Under the pieces are notes generated by a model, which did no database searches, had not been told where the DNA came from, and worked only from the letters and a program-made list of their open reading frames with translations. This document shows, piece after piece, positions 4,963-7,126 of a stretch of 7,126 bases of DNA (its first letter is position 1; every line of letters starts with the position of its first letter). Position numbers and translations under genes: made by a program. The stretch is taken from contig JAUXHQ010000095.1 of the NCBI GenBank assembly GCA_030621455.1, positions 1 to 7,126 on the forward strand, written 5' to 3'. The stretch comes from Deltaproteobacteria bacterium. Its GTDB lineage: Bacteria; Desulfobacterota; UBA8473.

Positions 4963-6774
4963 TTATTGGGGAGCTCTTATTGCCCCCACAGGGCATACCT
5001 GGATACATAGGGAACAGCCTACACAGGTAATAGGATCAATGTGAGCTTTCCACAATTTCTTCTCATTCCCTTCAACGACAGTTTGTGTAAAGTCGAACAT
5101 CAGTGAAGGACAGTTCAATGCATTACAGAGCCTGCACCCGGTACACGTTTCGTCTACGAGAACCGCCGGATGTTTTTCCGCCTGGGGGAGTAATGCACAC
5201 GGCCTATTTGAAATGATTACTGACAGTTCTTCTGCAAGCAGCGCTTCCTTTAGCGTCTCTTCGAGTAACTCCAGGTCGAATGAATCCACTTGATTGACCC
5301 GTTCAATACCCACGGCCCGGCAGAGTCTCTCTATATCCAATGCCTTTGTCTCTTCCTTCACCAACGTCACTCCGGTCCCGGCATGATCTTGAAGCCCCGT
5401 TGTTCCGGTTGTGGAATTGTCGAGAATCAAAACAGTTATCGTTCCTTTATTGTATACCGCATTAACCAATTCCGGGATTCCTGCGTGAATGAAGGTAGAA
5501 TCTCCGATGACTGCAACAACCGGCAAGGTCATGGATTTGTCGACCATGGTCCTCTGTACATTTTCAATTCCCAATGCATTTCCGATACTTGCACCCATAC
5601 AAACCACGGAGTCAAGGGCGCTCCAAGGGGCATGGATACCAAAAGCATAACACCCGATATCGCCGGTAGCAATCAAGTCGAGTTTGTTCAATGTGTACAT
5701 AGCCCCCCTATGGGGGCAACCGGCGCACATCGTCGATGTCCTCGGGATCAGATCTTCCGTGTCCACAGAAATCCCTTGGCTCTCTTTCGCGTTTGATGAC
5801 TTGATCTCGGGTATTACTTTTGAAAGGCTCTCTTCTAAAATCTCTATAGAAAGCTCTCCAACCCTGGGGATTATTTCCTTTCCCACAACATTCAGTCCCA
5901 ATGAGCGGATGTGCTCCTCGAGAAAAGGTTCCAGTTCCTCAACTACCACGAGCATCTCGACCTCAGATGCAAAGTCTTGCATCAAACGGACCGGCAGAGG
6001 GTGGATCATGCCGAGTTTTAAAAAGGATGCGGATGGCATTACCATTCTTGCATACTGATAAGGAAAACCACTCGAGATAATCCCGACCTTTTTGTCCCTC
6101 CATTCTATTCTATTCAGTTCTGTGTGCTCGGCAAATGAGCCTAGTCTATGAAGCCTCTCAATAAGTTGATAGTGACGCTGCAAGGCCGGGGGATCTGCAA
6201 TGCCCCTGAATCTGCCATCATCAGGAAACCCGATAGGCTCTTTCTCTTCCCTCTCACTGCATTGAACAACCCCTTTGCAGTGGGAGAGCCTTGTGGTACT
6301 CCGCAACATAACAGGGGTATTGTAATCTTCGCTGATCTGCAAGGCTACCCCTACGTAATCTTTGGCTTCCTGACTATCGGATGGGTTGAGCACAGGTATT
6401 AAGGTGAGCTTTCCATAATATCGGTAGTCTTGCTCACTACCGGAACTGAACATGCCTACGTCTTCTGAATTAATTATCACAAATCCGCCTCCCACTCCGA
6501 TATAGGGAGACCTGAGCAAGGAATCGGACGCCACATTGACGCCGTATTGTTTCATAGCAACAATAGCTCTTGCTCCAGCCCATGACGCTCCAAATGCTAC
6601 GTCAAAAGCCACCTTTTCATTTGTCGACCACTCCACATAGATATCCGGATAGTCATTAGAGATTGTTTCGGCAATCTCCGTACTGGGTGTTCCGGGATAA
6701 GCTGTGGTTACCCGTACGCCGCTTTCGTAAGCGCCACGAGCAAATGCCTCGTTTCCAGAGAGAAGTCTCCTCAT
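4963..6774 (-). CDS. iorA: Indolepyruvate:ferredoxin oxidoreductase, alpha subunit
   Basis: The catalytic subunit of the cytoplasmic, oxygen-sensitive IorAB complex: 2-oxoacid + CoA + oxidised ferredoxin gives acyl-CoA + CO2 + reduced ferredoxin. With the ATG at 6772-6774 it has 603 residues, about the family norm. In order: N-terminal pyrimidine-binding domain with SGNEAFARGAYE near the start and YPGTPSTE (26-33); a transketolase-C-like domain in the middle; MCAGCPHRG (349-357); the TPP pyrophosphate motif from GDS (424-426) to Asn453; then two [4Fe-4S] sites, Cys544/547/550/555 (spacing 2-2-4) and Cys584/587/590/594 (2-2-3). An in-frame GTG at 6828 would add 18 proline-rich residues, but GAGGTG 6 nt before 6774 and the family's usual start support the shorter form. 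It is the first gene of the run. In aromatic amino acid fermentation it acts on indole-, phenyl- and hydroxyphenyl-pyruvate; the exact substrate here is unproven, and it may also run in the acyl-CoA carboxylating direction. Confidence 0.95.
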   Translation of the reverse strand: MRRLLSGNEAFARGAYESGVRVTTAYPGTPSTEIAETISNDYPDIYVEWSTNEKVAFDVAFGASWAGARAIVAMKQYGVNVASDSLLRSPYIGVGGGFVIINSEDVGMFSSGSEQDYRYYGKLTLIPVLNPSDSQEAKDYVGVALQISEDYNTPVMLRSTTRLSHCKGVVQCSEREEKEPIGFPDDGRFRGIADPPALQRHYQLIERLHRLGSFAEHTELNRIEWRDKKVGIISSGFPYQYARMVMPSASFLKLGMIHPLPVRLMQDFASEVEMLVVVEELEPFLEEHIRSLGLNVVGKEIIPRVGELSIEILEESLSKVIPEIKSSNAKESQGISVDTEDLIPRTSTMCAGCPHRGAMYTLNKLDLIATGDIGCYAFGIHAPWSALDSVVCMGASIGNALGIENVQRTMVDKSMTLPVVAVIGDSTFIHAGIPELVNAVYNKGTITVLILDNSTTGTTGLQDHAGTGVTLVKEETKALDIERLCRAVGIERVNQVDSFDLELLEETLKEALLAEELSVIISNRPCALLPQAEKHPAVLVDETCTGCRLCNALNCPSLMFDFTQTVVEGNEKKLWKAHIDPITCVGCSLCIQVCPVGAIRAPQ

Positions 6775-6780
6775 GGTCAA

Positions 6781-6786
6781 CACCTC
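6781..6786 (-). promoter_or_regulatory. Ribosome-binding site that decides the iorA start
   Basis: GAGGTG on the minus strand, 6 nt before ATG 6772-6774. The alternative in-frame GTG at 6828 has only a G-rich string directly against it, with no proper spacing, so the shorter protein is favoured. Confidence 0.7.
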
Positions 6787-6797
6787 AATCAGTTTAT

Positions 6798-6818
6798 GGG
6801 TGGGCGCCGGGTGGGGGG
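6798..6818 (+). other. G-quadruplex-type motif in the iorA leader
   Basis: On the plus strand, four G-tracts are spaced for a compact quadruplex: GGG (6798-6800), T, GGG (6802-6804), CGCC, GGG (6809-6811), T, then six G (6813-6818). This meets the standard G3-loop(1-7) pattern with loops of 1, 4 and 1. The G-rich strand is the template strand for iorA, and the motif ends 24 nt before the preferred ATG. It could hinder RNA polymerase or help hold DNA open; the mRNA would carry the C-rich complement. Only the pattern is seen; folding is inferred. Confidence 0.5.
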
Positions 6819-6835
6819 TAGAAATCACCCCTCAC
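6811..6835 (-). other. Hairpin in the iorA leader
   Basis: The arms 6811-6819 and 6827-6835 pair around a 7-nt loop. On the minus-strand RNA this gives a 5-bp GGGGU/ACCCC stem, one A-C mismatch, then GUG/CAC. It shares bases with the last G-tracts of the quadruplex motif, so the two structures would exclude each other. There is no U-tract, so it is not a standard terminator. It lies about 37 nt before the iorA start. Confidence 0.4.
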
Positions 6836-7126
6836 ATGGCTTCTCAGTGTCAGGTGTCAGAAGAGGGAAACACAAGATCTAAAACCTGAATATTGAAATC
6901 TGGAGTACCAAAAATAGGGTGGAAACTGCTTCCGATTTCACAAGAAGAGAAAAAGAGAGGGATAGGCCAAGAGTAAGATGAGTCAGGGCGTATTGTATTG
7001 TCATCTTCTATCTTCTATATGGTTTCTATGGCAAGATCTATACCAACCAGCAGGCTGAAAGGGGATGAATAGACCAACTACAGGGACAAACCTTTGAGGA
7101 TCGTACTCCGGATTCAATGAATTGGG

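Larger units (their letters stand above)
6775..7126. other. Gene-free upstream region of iorA
   Basis: 352 bp without a supportable gene. It holds the iorA ribosome-binding site, the G-rich motif and hairpin listed separately, two tandem duplications of 7 bp (GTGTCAG at 6847-6853/6854-6860 and TCTTCTA at 7004-7010/7011-7017), and a weak imperfect inverted repeat around 6919-6941. The operon promoter is expected here, but no -35/-10 pair with good match and spacing could be picked out; a TGG-TATAGA extended -10-like string lies on the minus strand near 7040 without a clear -35. At the right edge one minus-strand frame is open for about 41 codons with no recognisable protein, possibly the tail of a neighbouring gene or chance. 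Confidence 0.5.

Noticed and set aside
5290..5796. A 168-codon plus-strand open frame inside iorA
   Set aside because: Antisense shadow of a clearly coding gene, with no domain pattern; the other plus-strand frames in the window are of the same kind.
6775..6828. An 18-residue N-terminal extension of IorA from GTG 6828
   Set aside because: Poor ribosome-binding site spacing, residues unlike the family, and a well-placed GAGGTG before ATG 6774.
7003..7126. Minus-strand frame open from the right edge for about 41 codons, as a possible tail of an upstream gene
   Set aside because: No recognisable domain, and its end runs through the tandem 7-bp repeats, which looks non-coding.

Overview
The window carries one run of genes, all read from the minus strand, in a compact arrangement that looks like an operon. 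It suggests a strictly anaerobic, mesophilic bacterium, perhaps a sulfate reducer or syntroph of the Desulfobacterota type. The reasons are a ferredoxin-dependent 2-oxoacid oxidoreductase, a set of acyl-CoA beta-oxidation-type enzymes, a B12-mutase-type gene, strong AGGAGG ribosome-binding sites, and base composition that looks to be in the mid-40s % G+C by eye. The taxon is an inference; nothing in the window fixes it.

In transcription order (right to left) the layout is as follows. A gene-free leader (6775-7126) contains a G-quadruplex-type motif and a hairpin. Then come iorA (4963-6774) and iorB (4344-4940), the two subunits of indolepyruvate/arylpyruvate:ferredoxin oxidoreductase. Two tandem paralogous acyl-CoA dehydrogenases follow (3224-4363 and 2064-3203); they are about 81% identical in protein by hand count, and both carry Asp where the family normally has the catalytic Glu. 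A 124-bp gap leads to a short-chain dehydrogenase/reductase (1118-1939). A 105-bp gap with a nested inverted repeat leads to a crotonase-fold enzyme of the BadI/MenB-like branch (221-1012). The last gene is cut by the left edge: the first 58 codons of a methylmalonyl-CoA-mutase-family large subunit (1-175).

Taken together the genes describe an acyl-CoA pathway. IorAB can oxidatively decarboxylate a 2-oxoacid to an acyl-CoA while reducing ferredoxin. The acyl-CoA dehydrogenases introduce double bonds, the crotonase hydrates or hydrolyses, the SDR oxidises a hydroxyacyl-CoA, and the mutase rearranges a carbon skeleton. Candidate substrates are aryl- or indole-acetyl-CoA, alicyclic carboxyl-CoAs, or branched-chain acyl-CoAs; the sequence alone does not decide. 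No CoA ligase, thiolase, ETF or regulator gene is visible. The points most worth a second look are the Asp active-site pair, the mixed motifs of the crotonase, the gene combination itself, and the G-rich leader of iorA.
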